Positions 23,550-32,242 are shown, numbered from the stretch's first letter. The stretch: DNA of 33,003 bases from an uncultured Collinsella sp. (GCA_900548815.1 URLR01000018.1:1-33003); one strand, 5' to 3'. Numbers and translations are program-made. The notes: generated by a model from the letters alone, not told the origin.

Positions 23550-24182
23550 CTACAGGTTCGACCTGCGCAGCACGCTGATCACGTTGCCTTTGATCTGCGA
23601 ACGGGCAATTGGCCCATACAGGCGGCTGTCATGCCCACCCTCGCGCAGATCGGCCAGCACAAAGAACTCATCCGCTGCCAGGTGTACGGGATAGTCCACA
23701 GCAGACTCGTAGCGCGGCGTCGGCGTGGTGATATCGCTTTCCACCACAACAGCCCCGTTAACCATGAGTTCGCCTGCCTCGGTAATCGTGACCTCATCAC
23801 CGGGACGGGCAACCACGCGGCCCAGGCGCTCTTCGCCATCCGCGGTGTATACCACCACGTCACCCTCGTTGAAGCCCTGGCTGAGCCTCCAGTAGAGCAT
23901 GACGTCACCCGAACAGATACGCGGGGCCATCTCGCCGGCCGTGACCGCACCCACGCCCAGGACCACGCCAAAGAGCAGCCAGAGCGTCACGACAAAAAAT
24001 GCCAGGCGCGCCAGAAAGCCCACGATATCTCGCCGGTCGTCTGCTTCCCTTAGATCTGGCGCCGCGTGTGCGCCTATCTTCGCGCTCGGCACGGTCGGGC
24101 ACCCCGCGCCACAGGACCTCCCCCGCGGAGCGGCACGTGCGGGCGCCCCGCCACCAGCATTGCTGGCGCCATGTCTTCTCAT
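23550..24182 (-). CDS. SipA-like signal-peptidase homologue lacking the catalytic Ser and Lys
   Basis: Fold of type I signal peptidase (S26) but apparently inactive. The 210-residue protein has a disordered Ala/Gly/Arg-rich first 50 residues, one membrane helix (about 55-80) and the family boxes AGEMAPRICSGDVMLYWRL and RLGRVVARPGDEV. In active enzymes the first box reads GSMxP and the second KRVxxxPGD; here the Ser is Glu84 and the Lys is Gly121. Streptococcal SipA/LepA, which is needed for FctA pilus polymerisation, has lost the same two residues. Its place between the tip and backbone genes is the same as in the FCT locus. The start overlaps the tip-gene stop as ATGA, so it is translationally coupled. 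Confidence 0.9.
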   Translation of the reverse strand: MRRHGASNAGGGAPARAAPRGRSCGAGCPTVPSAKIGAHAAPDLREADDRRDIVGFLARLAFFVVTLWLLFGVVLGVGAVTAGEMAPRICSGDVMLYWRLSQGFNEGDVVVYTADGEERLGRVVARPGDEVTITEAGELMVNGAVVVESDITTPTPRYESAVDYPVHLAADEFFVLADLREGGHDSRLYGPIARSQIKGNVISVLRRSNL

Positions 24183-27100
24183 AGGCGCCCGCCCCTCCTG
24201 GAGCCGCGATGTAAACGCAGCGCAACCATGCCCGTGGCCAGCAGCACGCCGGCGGCCAAAATCGCCAGGGCATAGATGGGATTGCGCGTGATACCCGTAG
24301 GCACCGCGACCTGTCGGGAATTGGTGGCCTTAGCTTCAACGGCAACGGTCACACGCGGACCGTTGAGCGTGCCGCTCGCACCGGTAAGCTCAGCGTGATA
24401 GCCCAACGAAGAGTAATCGTCTTCCCTCACGGTATAGGTCGCGTTGTAATCCAGCGTTTTAATCGAAACGGTCAGGCCGTCCTTAACGGCAAACGGCACG
24501 GTCGCCCTGCCCTGGCCATCGGCCGTAAAGGCCATCTTGTTTTCCACGGTTTCGGCCTGATCATTCGGTCGCGCCACGAGCGCATGGCTGCCCTGGGCAG
24601 GCGCATCCGAATACTCGATGGCGTAGGTCTGACCAGCCTTGAGACCCGTAAAGGTCACCGTCATCTTAAAGTAGGCACGCTTGTCGCCCATATTGCCCGT
24701 AACGCTCTTGGAAACCTTGAGCGTGTAGGTGCGCGGGGTGAATCGTGCGTATACGCGTCCCGTATGGCGGTCCTTCACGTTGTACGTATAGGTGGGTGAA
24801 GACGACAGCAGCTCCGGGGCGTCTGGATTCGATAGGTCATACCAGCCCTCAAAGTGATAGCCCTCCTTGGGAGCGGCCACCGCCTCCACAAACGTGCCGT
24901 CATCCACAAAGTAGGCAACGCCCGATTTTTCGTACGCGTCGGCGTCCTTGTCCGAGCCATCCCCGGCATCGATAGAGCCCTTTGCCCCCTTAAGCTTGGA
25001 GCTGACCGTGCCGCCCGTCGTTACGTTGCTCCACGTGCCATCGGCATTTTTAAGCTGGGCAACAAAGGCCTGACGATACTTCCATTGCGCCACAAATGTC
25101 GCGCCCTGACTCTCAGGGATGTTTTCGACCGTTACCGTATCGCCCGCAGCGCCGGTATCCGGATTGACCTTTTTGCCCCTAATGGTAAGAGTGCCGGAAT
25201 CCGTGGTGCCCTCGGGTGCCGTATGGGTCACGGTGTGCTCCGCGCTAAAACGAACGGCTTTTCCCGAGCCCGCGTACTCCCAGCCCATAAACTTCCAGCC
25301 GTCGTTTTGTCCTTCGGCGGCATGGGAGGTATAGCTCGCTCCAGCACCAGAAAGCTGCACGAAATCGCCCGTGGACTCATTGGACGGATCATAGTGATAC
25401 GCTTTGCCGCCGTTCACATCGTATTGAACGCCTGCCTTGGAAAACACGAGGTGCACTTTGTAGTGCTTTGTGACCTTGTCGACCTTAAAGTGATAGGTGC
25501 CATCGTTCAATTCGGTCCAGTGCGCCGCATCGTCCGCGGAATAGAACTCGCCGTTGACAAAAGCACCGATAAAGACCGCCCCGTCATCGCGCTTGGCATC
25601 GACCATAAAGTAGGAGTTCTTTTCCTGCTTACCTACGTAGTTTTTGGCATAGGTAAAGTCGGCGGTCTTGGTATCGGAATTATAAAAATACGTTCCGCTT
25701 CCGTTGGGCGTCGTGTGCGCCTCTATGCGATAGAACTCCCTAAACGAGATATTGTCGAGGAAGTTGCCGGTCGAATTGATCTTGTTGGCCGTGTTGTAGG
25801 CCACAAAAGCAAAGACGCTCTGGTTTTGGCCATCCGGAATGGTGTAGGTATAGTCGTAGTCGACCTTTTTCTTGTGCTCGAGCGCGTTGGAACCGTAGGA
25901 AGCCCACGCGTCGTTTTCGGACGCCATAATCCACACGCACCATTTTTCGGTATGTTCCGCATCGGCCGTCCATGAGAACGCGCTTCCGCTAGACGCACTG
26001 GCAAATCCGCCCACTTTGTCAAATTTGGTCGAATACAGGATGATCTTTTTGCTGCAGCCCGATTGGGAAAAATTGGCCACATCCAAGCCGACATAGTTAT
26101 CGACGCTTATTTGAATCCATTGAATAATTTGCTGGTACTGATCGAGTGCCTTTTGGCTGTCCTTATACGGCTCGTTTTCTTGCCGCGGACCGATGATAAG
26201 GGCCATGGCATCTCGACCCGAGCGGCCGCGGTGGTCGAGCCCCCACTCGTACTGTTTTCCCGGATCGGTTGTCACATATTGGTAGAGTGAGCTCGCCTCA
26301 TGTGCGTTGAGCTCGGCGGCGTACTCGCCATCCGAGGGTGCAAATGTAACAGAATGCCCAACTGGGTCGATATAGTAGTCGTTCTGGGCAACGATCTCGA
26401 TACGATGGTCCGTCTCGGTCGTACGCCAATGGGGCGAGCACAGCGTAAACTTGCTGGTGCTCTTGTTCCCTAGATGTATATCGTCTTCAAAACTGCCGTT
26501 AGCAATGTTCGTATTTTCGTTCTTAAGATTCGAGGTCGAGAACGCATAGTTTTTGAGCGCTGTCATGGTCTCGGACGAATTTTCTTGATATACCTTGCCA
26601 AAGTCAGTATAGATGTCACGCGTGCCCTGCTTTTCCACGTGAACGTCATTGACCAGATTGCCAAACCACTCCCGGTATTGTTCGTTTGCCCCCGTAAGAT
26701 TTGAATCGTAGCAAGTTAGTGCAAGCATCGTATTTTCGGACGCTGCGGTATAGACTGCCTGATAGGCAAACTCATCGTCTTGCTCGGGAAGCGCTCGATA
26801 ATAGTGTGTACTGTTGGTGCCAAAGGAGAACCAACCCTGTCCGTTAGAGCTTACGAGCCACACAGAAAGCGCAATGCGACCGTCGCTCTGCTCAAACGAG
26901 AAGTGGGATCCGTCGGCGCTGCTACCAGCAAAGCCACCATTTGCAGCAAAGGGATCGCTGTAAACGGTGTACTGCTCAACGGTATTTCCCTGGGGCATCT
27001 TGCCCTGCGCCTTAAGCCAAGTCCGCAGCTGCATGAGCTGGTCTTGGCCTGCGCTGTTAACCGACAGATTCTCCTGTTGAGGACCCATCGTGAGCATCAG

Positions 27101-27485
27101 CACGTCGTGGTCGGTTGCGGCGCGATGGTTGAGGCCCCACTCGTACGTGGAGCCGCTCTGGGTGGAAAAGGTGGTGTAGGTTGATCCGGGTTCAAAATAA
27201 ATACTTTTGCCCTGTGGCCTAAAATTCCACGCAAGCGCAAAATGATTACCGTTAGCTTGTTTGGTGTTCGTTTGGGGCTTGAGGAGCTGCGTAGGAAGCT
27301 CGACGCCCGTCATCTCACCGATTCTCTTGGCCGGAGAGGTCGTCGACCAACCAGTAGCTGGGCTAAGAAAGTTTGGGTTCGTTATAAGATTGCCATCGTC
27401 ACCGTACGCACGCGAGGGCAACCCCCCCCCCGACCATAACGAACGCACATAAGACCGCTAGCAACATCACAAAGCTGCGGCGCAT
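24179..27485 (-). CDS. Large pilus tip adhesin (Cpa-like), frame broken at a poly-G tract in the signal peptide
   Basis: Cell-wall-sorted surface protein of about 1,090 residues, first in the pilus operon. From the start at 27485 the peptide MRRSFVMLLAVLCAFVMVGGG is a good signal peptide, but the run of ten G (27422-27431) shifts it to a stop near 27398. With nine or twelve G it would read GGGLPSRAYGDDGNLITNPN into the long frame. The mature part has two related modules of about 250 residues (NLITNPNF..YEWGLNHR..GPQQEN and TNIANGSF..YEWGLDHR..GPRQEN), a bacterial repeat domain (GYHFEGWYDL), an isopeptide-type domain from TLKVSKSVTGN, and the sorting signal VPTG (1049-1052 in the frame counted from GTG 27448) with helix and RRGGRL tail. 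GTG at 27515, behind a G8 run, is an alternative start. This is probably phase-off rather than dead. Confidence 0.85.
27422..27431 (-). repeat. Poly-G tract (G10), candidate phase-variation switch
   Basis: Ten consecutive G on the coding strand within the signal-peptide codons of the tip adhesin. The present length puts the start region out of frame with the 1,070-codon body; 9 or 12 G would join them. Confidence 0.85.
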
Positions 27486-27523
27486 CGACGCAATATGACC
27501 GAAAGGACCCTGCACGGGCGCAT

Positions 27524-27531
27524 CCCCCCCC
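27524..27531 (-). repeat. Poly-G tract (G8) in the tip-gene leader
   Basis: Eight G on the coding strand, 8 bases before an in-frame GTG at 27515 and 38 bases before ATG 27485. It could serve as a G-rich ribosome site whose length alters spacing. If translation began at ATG 27548 it would be a second frame switch. Confidence 0.6.
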
Positions 27532-27586
27532 AGCCGCAGCCCGAGCATTCGAGCAAGCTGCACAAGTAGTTCGTTTAAGTTTTTTG

Positions 27587-27615
27587 ATTCTACAACCAGC
27601 CCAGGGCAAAAGCAA
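27587..27615 (-). promoter_or_regulatory. Candidate promoter of the pilus operon
   Basis: On the minus strand TTGCTT (27610-27615) and TAGAAT (27587-27592) are 17 bases apart, predicting a start near 27580. The -10 box is strong and the -35 box weak, so an activator may be involved. Further upstream AATGCGAAA occurs twice in tandem (about 27646-27664). Confidence 0.55.
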
Positions 27616-27709
27616 AATCATGCGTAACCGATTTGCAGTCATTTTTCGCATTTTTCGCATTGCGCAGGTAGGACGCCAAAAGTGGCTAAAAAGCCCCGTC
27701 CTAAATGAG

Positions 27710-28621
27710 CTATTTGAGAAGTTGGGCCATGGCGTTGACGAATTTTTGGACTTGGAGGGTTGGCTCGAGCGGGTAGTGCAGAAAGACCGGCACCTCGCGG
27801 CCGCACAGGAACGGCACGCCCACAAAGGCCGGGTGCACCCCCGACCACGCTCCGCAGGTGAGAACCGCGTCGCCCTTTTCCTCCGCCTCGTTAAAGAGCG
27901 CAAAGTCGAAGCTATCCACGTCGATCACGTCCACGCCGCCGTCTGCCAAAAGATCGATACGCAGACTGTCCATGGCATCGTTGCCGTGGCGGAGCACGCG
28001 CAGGCGCATGCCCTCCAAGTCGGCAACCGTGATGCGATTCTTGCGCGCCAGCGGGCTCGTGCGCGGCAGGTCGATATAAAACGGCACGTTGACAATGCGG
28101 AGCTTTTGGCAGGCATCACCCCAGCGTGGGGTAGAAAAACTCGACTGCACCACATCGACCTCGCGGCCCAAGCTACGCATGACTGTCTCGCGCTCGTCGT
28201 AGAGGTCGCTTACCGGCACAATCTCAAATCGCAGCGACGGCTCCAGATCGTGGATGCCCGTCCACATCGACAGCGTTTGGCGCCCCGGACACATCATCGA
28301 CACGCCCAGGCGCACGGCACCGCCGTCGCCCGCCGCACGTCGGGCACGGCGCAGTGCGTCCTCGGACTGCCGCATGATCGAGCGCGCGTCATCCACCAGC
28401 AGGGCACCCGCCGGCGTCACCTTGACACCCGAGTGCGAGCGTTCGAACAGCGTGATGCCGAACTCGGCCTCGAAACCCGACACCTGCTTGACGAGCGCCG
28501 GGGTCGACACGCGCAATTTTGCCGCCGCCCGTGAGAAGCTTCCTAGCTCCGCGGCGGCCGATATGGCCTCAAGTCGTCGATCGTACACGTCAATCTCCCG
28601 TTTTCGCGCCCGTGACCGCAT
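27710..28621 (-). CDS. LysR-family transcriptional regulator
   Basis: Winged helix-turn-helix regulator with a ligand-binding domain, 303 residues. The HTH lies at about 15-75 (RLEAISAAAELGSFSRAAAK, LRVSTPALVKQVSGFEAEFG, LFERSHSGVKVTPAG). The rest is a two-lobe effector domain (VRLGVSMMCPGRQ, VDVVQSSFSTPRWG, LRVLRHGNDAMDSLRIDLLA). It is divergent from the SDR gene with 200 bases between them, the classic layout for a LysR regulator that controls its neighbour and itself. A 15-base palindrome at 28671-28685 is the likely site. The ribosome site before ATG 28621 is weak, so the exact start is less sure. The gene stops about 190 bases before the pilus operon and probably has no link to it. Confidence 0.93.
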   Translation of the reverse strand: MRSRARKREIDVYDRRLEAISAAAELGSFSRAAAKLRVSTPALVKQVSGFEAEFGITLFERSHSGVKVTPAGALLVDDARSIMRQSEDALRRARRAAGDGGAVRLGVSMMCPGRQTLSMWTGIHDLEPSLRFEIVPVSDLYDERETVMRSLGREVDVVQSSFSTPRWGDACQKLRIVNVPFYIDLPRTSPLARKNRITVADLEGMRLRVLRHGNDAMDSLRIDLLADGGVDVIDVDSFDFALFNEAEEKGDAVLTCGAWSGVHPAFVGVPFLCGREVPVFLHYPLEPTLQVQKFVNAMAQLLK

Positions 28622-28670
28622 GGTGCCACAGGGGGTTATTTTCGCAGGTCACGCGCTCAATTGAAAATAA

Positions 28671-28685
28671 ACTGCACTGTGCAGT
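28671..28685. promoter_or_regulatory. Candidate LysR binding site
   Basis: ACTGCAC-T-GTGCAGT, a palindrome with perfect 7-base arms, 49 bases upstream of the LysR start and 136 upstream of the SDR start. Confidence 0.6.
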
Positions 28686-28723
28686 GTAAACCTACAGTTA
28701 ACGCCATTCTAACAAATATGCAA

Positions 28724-28752
28724 TTCACCTGCGCAAATGCAAAGCATACGAT
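28724..28752 (+). promoter_or_regulatory. Candidate promoter of the SDR operon
   Basis: TTCACC (28724-28729) and TACGAT (28747-28752) with a 17-base spacer, each matching the consensus at four of six positions. The proposed LysR site lies 38 bases upstream of the -35 box, suiting activation. The ribosome site AAGGGAAG precedes ATG 28822. Confidence 0.5.
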
Positions 28753-28821
28753 AACCAGCGAAAACCACGTGGGTCGGTTAATGGGAGCGACCCATCGGGA
28801 GGCACAAGAAGGGAAGTTCCT

Positions 28822-29703
28822 ATGAGCAATTGGCTTAAGCTCGAGGGCGATGTCTGCGCCGTGACTGGCGCACTCGGCGGTATGGGCGTCGAGATTTGCC
28901 GCGAGTTCGCCCGCAACGGCGCCAACGTCGTCCTGCTCGATCTGGACGAGGAAAAGGTCAAGGCCGCAGCCGCCGACCTCGCCGCCGAGTTTGGCATCCA
29001 CGCCGAGGGTTACAAGATGAACGCCACCGACGAGGCCGAGGTTCAGGCTGCCGTCGATGCCACCATCGCCGACTTCGGCCGCGTCGACGTTCTCGTCAAC
29101 ACCGCCGGCATCCTGCGCTTCGCAGCTATGGAAGACCTGCCGCTGAGCGACTGGGAACAGGTGCTCAACGTCAACCTCACCGGTTACTTCATCACCTCGC
29201 AGCGCTTTGGTCGCGAGATGATCAAGGCCGGCCAGGGCCGCCTGGTGCACATCTCGACCGTCGCCAGCCACTCCCCCGAGACGTTCTCGGGCGTGTACAG
29301 CTCCACCAAGGCCGGCGTCAACATGATGTCCAAGATGCTCGCCGCCGAGTGGGGCCCCTACGGCGTCCGCTCCAACTGCGTCGAGCCTTGCTTCGTTAAG
29401 ACCCCGATGTCGGCCAATTTCTACGCCGACCCCGAGGTCGAAAAGAGCCGCAGCCGTCTGATCGCCACGCGCCGCATCGGCGAGGTCAGCGATATCGCCA
29501 ACGCCGTCATGTTCCTGGCGTCCAAGCGCTCGGACTTTACCACCGGCGACGCCATCAAGGTCGATGGCGGTTTCTCCAACATGATGGGCGACCTCACCGC
29601 CAAGCCCGGCGGCCGTCGCGCCTATGCCGACAACTACCTTAAGAACAAGGGTGTCGAGCTCTGGTCCGATGAGTCCGGCGTCGCAAAGCCGACCGACCAG
29701 TAA
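28822..29703 (+). CDS. Short-chain dehydrogenase/reductase (SDR), classical type
   Basis: NAD(P)-dependent oxidoreductase acting on an alcohol or ketone, often of a sugar acid or polyol. Of 293 residues, the cofactor motif TGALGGMG is at 15-22, NTAG at 93-96, and the catalytic set is Ser145 (HIST), Tyr159 and Lys163 (YSSTKAG). Asp40 after the second strand (VVLLDLD) points to NAD rather than NADP. After the usual C-terminal DGGFSN there is an extra 40-residue tail (AKPGGRRAYADNYLKNKGVE...), longer than in most classical SDRs. It is first in a three-gene rightward operon with an OFA transporter and a Gfo-type oxidoreductase. Confidence 0.95.
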   Translation: MSNWLKLEGDVCAVTGALGGMGVEICREFARNGANVVLLDLDEEKVKAAAADLAAEFGIHAEGYKMNATDEAEVQAAVDATIADFGRVDVLVNTAGILRFAAMEDLPLSDWEQVLNVNLTGYFITSQRFGREMIKAGQGRLVHISTVASHSPETFSGVYSSTKAGVNMMSKMLAAEWGPYGVRSNCVEPCFVKTPMSANFYADPEVEKSRSRLIATRRIGEVSDIANAVMFLASKRSDFTTGDAIKVDGGFSNMMGDLTAKPGGRRAYADNYLKNKGVELWSDESGVAKPTDQ

Positions 29704-29769
29704 ACCAACCTGACAGGGAGGCCCCGCGGGCACGCCCGCTCCTCCCCCGTATCGATTAGAAAGAGTCCA

Positions 29770-31026
29770 ATGGCTTCCACCAACTCCAACAAGGGTCGCG
29801 CCGTCGTGCTTTCCGCCGCGTGCGTCACCATGTTCTTCATCAGCTCCATCGCGCTGTACTCCGTCGTGAGCAAGAACCTGCTCGCCGTCTACCCCGAGTG
29901 GTCCAGCGCTCTTACCTGGGCCTTCCCGGTCTTTCAGACCATCATGGCCGTGACGGGTATCTTCGCCGGCCGCATCTCCGATAAAATCGGCCCGCGCAAC
30001 GTCGTGATCGCTGCCGCCGTGTGCTACGGCCTGGGCTGGTTCATGTCCGGCACCGTCACCGAGCCGTGGCAGTTCTACCTGTGGTTCTCGCTCGTCGCCG
30101 CCATCGGCAACGGCCTGGGCTACAACCCGGCGCTCACCACCGGCCAAAAGTGGTTCATCGACAAGAAGGGTCTCGCCTCCGGCATCACCCTGGCCGCTTC
30201 GACCGCCGGTCCCGCCGTGCTGTCCCCGGTACTCGCCTCGCTGCTCATCCCGAACCTGGGCATCTTTGGCGCCCTCAAGGCACTCGGCGTCATCTTCTTT
30301 GTGACGATCGCCGCCTCCGCCCTGTTCCTGAAGGCCCCCGAGGCCGGTTGGCTGCCCGAGGGCTTCGAGGCCCCCAAGGGTGGCGCACATGCCGGCACCT
30401 TCGGTGACCTCACCCCGGGCGAGATGGTCAAGACCCCGCGCTTCTGGGTCCTCATCGTCACCTTCGCCTTTGCCGCCACCGCGGGTACCCTGCTCGTGGG
30501 CAAGGTTGCCTCCATCGCCGCCGTCCAGCTCTTCGCCGACCCCACGAGCGCCGCGGCCGTCGCCCTCGGCGGTGTGGTCGTCTCCATCAACACCTGCGCC
30601 AACCTGGTCGGCCGCCTGTCCTTTGGTCAGATCATCGACAAGCTCGGTGCCTACAAGTCGCTGCTCATCAGCCTTGTCGTCACCATCGTCGCGCTCGTCA
30701 TCATGTCGATGAGCTTTACGCAGAGCATGTTCTTTGTGGCGCTCGCCCTGCTCGGCTTTAGCTTTGGCGCCCTGCTCGTCATCTACCCGCCGCTCACCGG
30801 TGGCGCCTTCGGCACCAGCAACATCGGCGTCAACTACGGCATCATGTTTTTGGGTTACGCCGCCTCCACCTGGATCAGCCAGCCCATCACCGCCGTGCTG
30901 TATCACGCCGAGGCCGGCAGCGCCGCCTACCAGCAGTCCTTCTACGGTGCCATCGTAATCGCCGCAATCGCCGTCGTGCTCACCGTCTACATGATGGTCT
31001 CCGACAGCAAGAAGAAGTCCGCCTAG
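29770..31026 (+). CDS. MFS transporter, OFA (oxalate/formate antiporter-like) family
   Basis: Twelve-helix carrier of 418 residues for a carboxylate or related anion. Features of the OFA group are the WAFPVFQTIMAVTGIFAGRI first repeat, motif A-like DKIGPRNVV, GNGLGYNPALTTGQKWFIDK between helices 4 and 5, KGLASGI, and the PEAGWLPEGF linker. It follows the SDR gene after 66 bases with a weak AGAAAGAG ribosome site, and the Gfo-type gene follows after 67 bases containing a hairpin. The most likely role is uptake of the compound that the two oxidoreductases then convert. OFA members transport various acids, so the substrate cannot be named. Confidence 0.92.
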   Translation: MASTNSNKGRAVVLSAACVTMFFISSIALYSVVSKNLLAVYPEWSSALTWAFPVFQTIMAVTGIFAGRISDKIGPRNVVIAAAVCYGLGWFMSGTVTEPWQFYLWFSLVAAIGNGLGYNPALTTGQKWFIDKKGLASGITLAASTAGPAVLSPVLASLLIPNLGIFGALKALGVIFFVTIAASALFLKAPEAGWLPEGFEAPKGGAHAGTFGDLTPGEMVKTPRFWVLIVTFAFAATAGTLLVGKVASIAAVQLFADPTSAAAVALGGVVVSINTCANLVGRLSFGQIIDKLGAYKSLLISLVVTIVALVIMSMSFTQSMFFVALALLGFSFGALLVIYPPLTGGAFGTSNIGVNYGIMFLGYAASTWISQPITAVLYHAEAGSAAYQQSFYGAIVIAAIAVVLTVYMMVSDSKKKSA

Positions 31027-31035
31027 TTTTGCTTG

Positions 31036-31064
31036 ATGCGGCAAGGACCGCCCCCTTGCCGCAT
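31036..31064. repeat. Short palindrome, copy f (GC-rich variant)
   Basis: ATGCGGCAAGG and CCTTGCCGCAT arms around ACCGCCC. It is a variant of the CAAAGGGACTG hairpins, here within an operon between the OFA transporter and the Gfo-type gene, where it could tune downstream expression or stabilise the upstream message. Confidence 0.75.
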
Positions 31065-31093
31065 TCCACCGCCACCAGTATTAAGGAGTCGAA

Positions 31094-32134
31094 ATGTCTG
31101 AGCTCAACCCCGTCCGCATTGCCGTTATCGGCGCCGGCGCCATGGGCCGCAACCACATCCGCTTTGTCACCGAGGAGCCCGAGGCCGAGCTCGTCGCCAT
31201 CGCCGACGCCTTTGAGGGCGCCCGCGCCACGGCCGAGGCCGCCGGCGTGCCGTTTTATACCGATCCCGCCCAGATGATGGACGAGGTCAAGCCCGAGGCC
31301 GTCATCATCGCCACGCCCAACGACCTGCACCTGGGCGTTGCCCGCGAGGCCGTGAAGCGCAATATCGTGCCGTTGGTCGAAAAGCCGATCTCCAACGACC
31401 TGGAGGATGCCCAGGCCTTCGCCGCCGAGGCCGAGACCGCTGGCGTGCCTGTGCTCGTGGGTCAGCACCGTCGCCACAATCCCTTCGTCAACAAGGCCAA
31501 GGAGATCATCGAGTCCGGCGAGCTGGGCAAGCTCACCGTGTCGAGCTTCCACTACATGATCTATAAGAATGACGAGTACTTCGACGTCGAGTGGCGCCGC
31601 AAGAAGGGTGCCGGCCCGATCCTGGTCAACCTGGTGCACGACGTCGACCTGCTCCGCTACCTGCTGGGCGAGCCCGTTGCCGTCCAGGGCATGCAGTCCA
31701 GCGCCGCCCGCGGTTTTGAGACCGAGGACTCCGCCGTGGTCAACGTCCGTTTTGCCGATGGCGCGCTCGCAAGCATGACCATCTCTGACGCCACCGCCAG
31801 CCCCTGGAACTGGGAGGCAACCGCTCGCGAAGACCCGCAGTATCGTCCCTTCGACGCCGACGCCTACTTTATCGGCGGAACCTCGGGCGCTCTGTCGCTG
31901 CCCCGCCTGCACCAGTTCTCCTACGACGGCGCCTCCAACTGGCACAAGCCGCTGCAGATGGAGATTCCGGCCGTGGACCCGGCACTGCCGCACAAGATGC
32001 AACTCAAGCACTTTGTGAAGGTTGTCCGCCGCGAGGTCGAGCCCGTCGTGACCCCCGCCGACAACGTTAAGACGCTCACGCTGCTTAACGCTATCAAGGA
32101 GGCCGCCGAGACCGGCCAGCTCGTCGAGCTGTAA
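31094..32134 (+). CDS. Gfo/Idh/MocA-family oxidoreductase
   Basis: NAD(P)-dependent dehydrogenase of sugars, inositols or their acids, 346 residues. The Rossmann start is VRIAVIGAGAMGRN with GAGAMG at 13-18, the family EKP motif is at 96-98 (LVEKPIS), and the C-terminal domain has NLVHDVDLLRYLLG with His182 and Asp185 in the usual active-site position. AAGGAG lies seven bases before the ATG. It is the last gene of the SDR-OFA operon. The pair SDR plus Gfo suggests successive oxidations or epimerisation of one imported polyol or hydroxy acid; the compound is unknown. Confidence 0.95.
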   Translation: MSELNPVRIAVIGAGAMGRNHIRFVTEEPEAELVAIADAFEGARATAEAAGVPFYTDPAQMMDEVKPEAVIIATPNDLHLGVAREAVKRNIVPLVEKPISNDLEDAQAFAAEAETAGVPVLVGQHRRHNPFVNKAKEIIESGELGKLTVSSFHYMIYKNDEYFDVEWRRKKGAGPILVNLVHDVDLLRYLLGEPVAVQGMQSSAARGFETEDSAVVNVRFADGALASMTISDATASPWNWEATAREDPQYRPFDADAYFIGGTSGALSLPRLHQFSYDGASNWHKPLQMEIPAVDPALPHKMQLKHFVKVVRREVEPVVTPADNVKTLTLLNAIKEAAETGQLVEL

Positions 32135-32206
32135 TGCCTTAAGAGCGACCGCGGCAGAAACCCCATGCCGAACCCTTCGGTCCGTCACCAACAAGCCCCT
32201 CTTCTT

Positions 32207-32242
32207 TGCCCCGCGAGCAGCCTCCTGCCCGCGGGGCATTTT
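32207..32242 (+). terminator. Intrinsic terminator of the SDR-OFA-Gfo operon
   Basis: TGCCCCGCG and CGCGGGGCA form a 9-base GC-rich stem with a 14-base loop, followed by TTTT. It begins 72 bases after the Gfo stop. Confidence 0.88.

Noticed and set aside
24179..27448. Treating GTG 27448 as the real start of the tip adhesin
   Set aside because: It would give no signal peptide (MRSLWSGGG), although the protein has a wall-sorting signal; a good signal peptide lies just upstream in the frame joined by a tract-length change.
24179..27485. Calling the tip adhesin a dead pseudogene
   Set aside because: The only lesion is in a homopolymer; more than 1,000 codons are otherwise open and the downstream operon is intact, which fits a reversible switch better.
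28657..31044. 795-codon minus-strand frame opposite SDR and OFA genes
   Set aside because: Spans two real genes and their gap on the other strand, with no recognisable domain.
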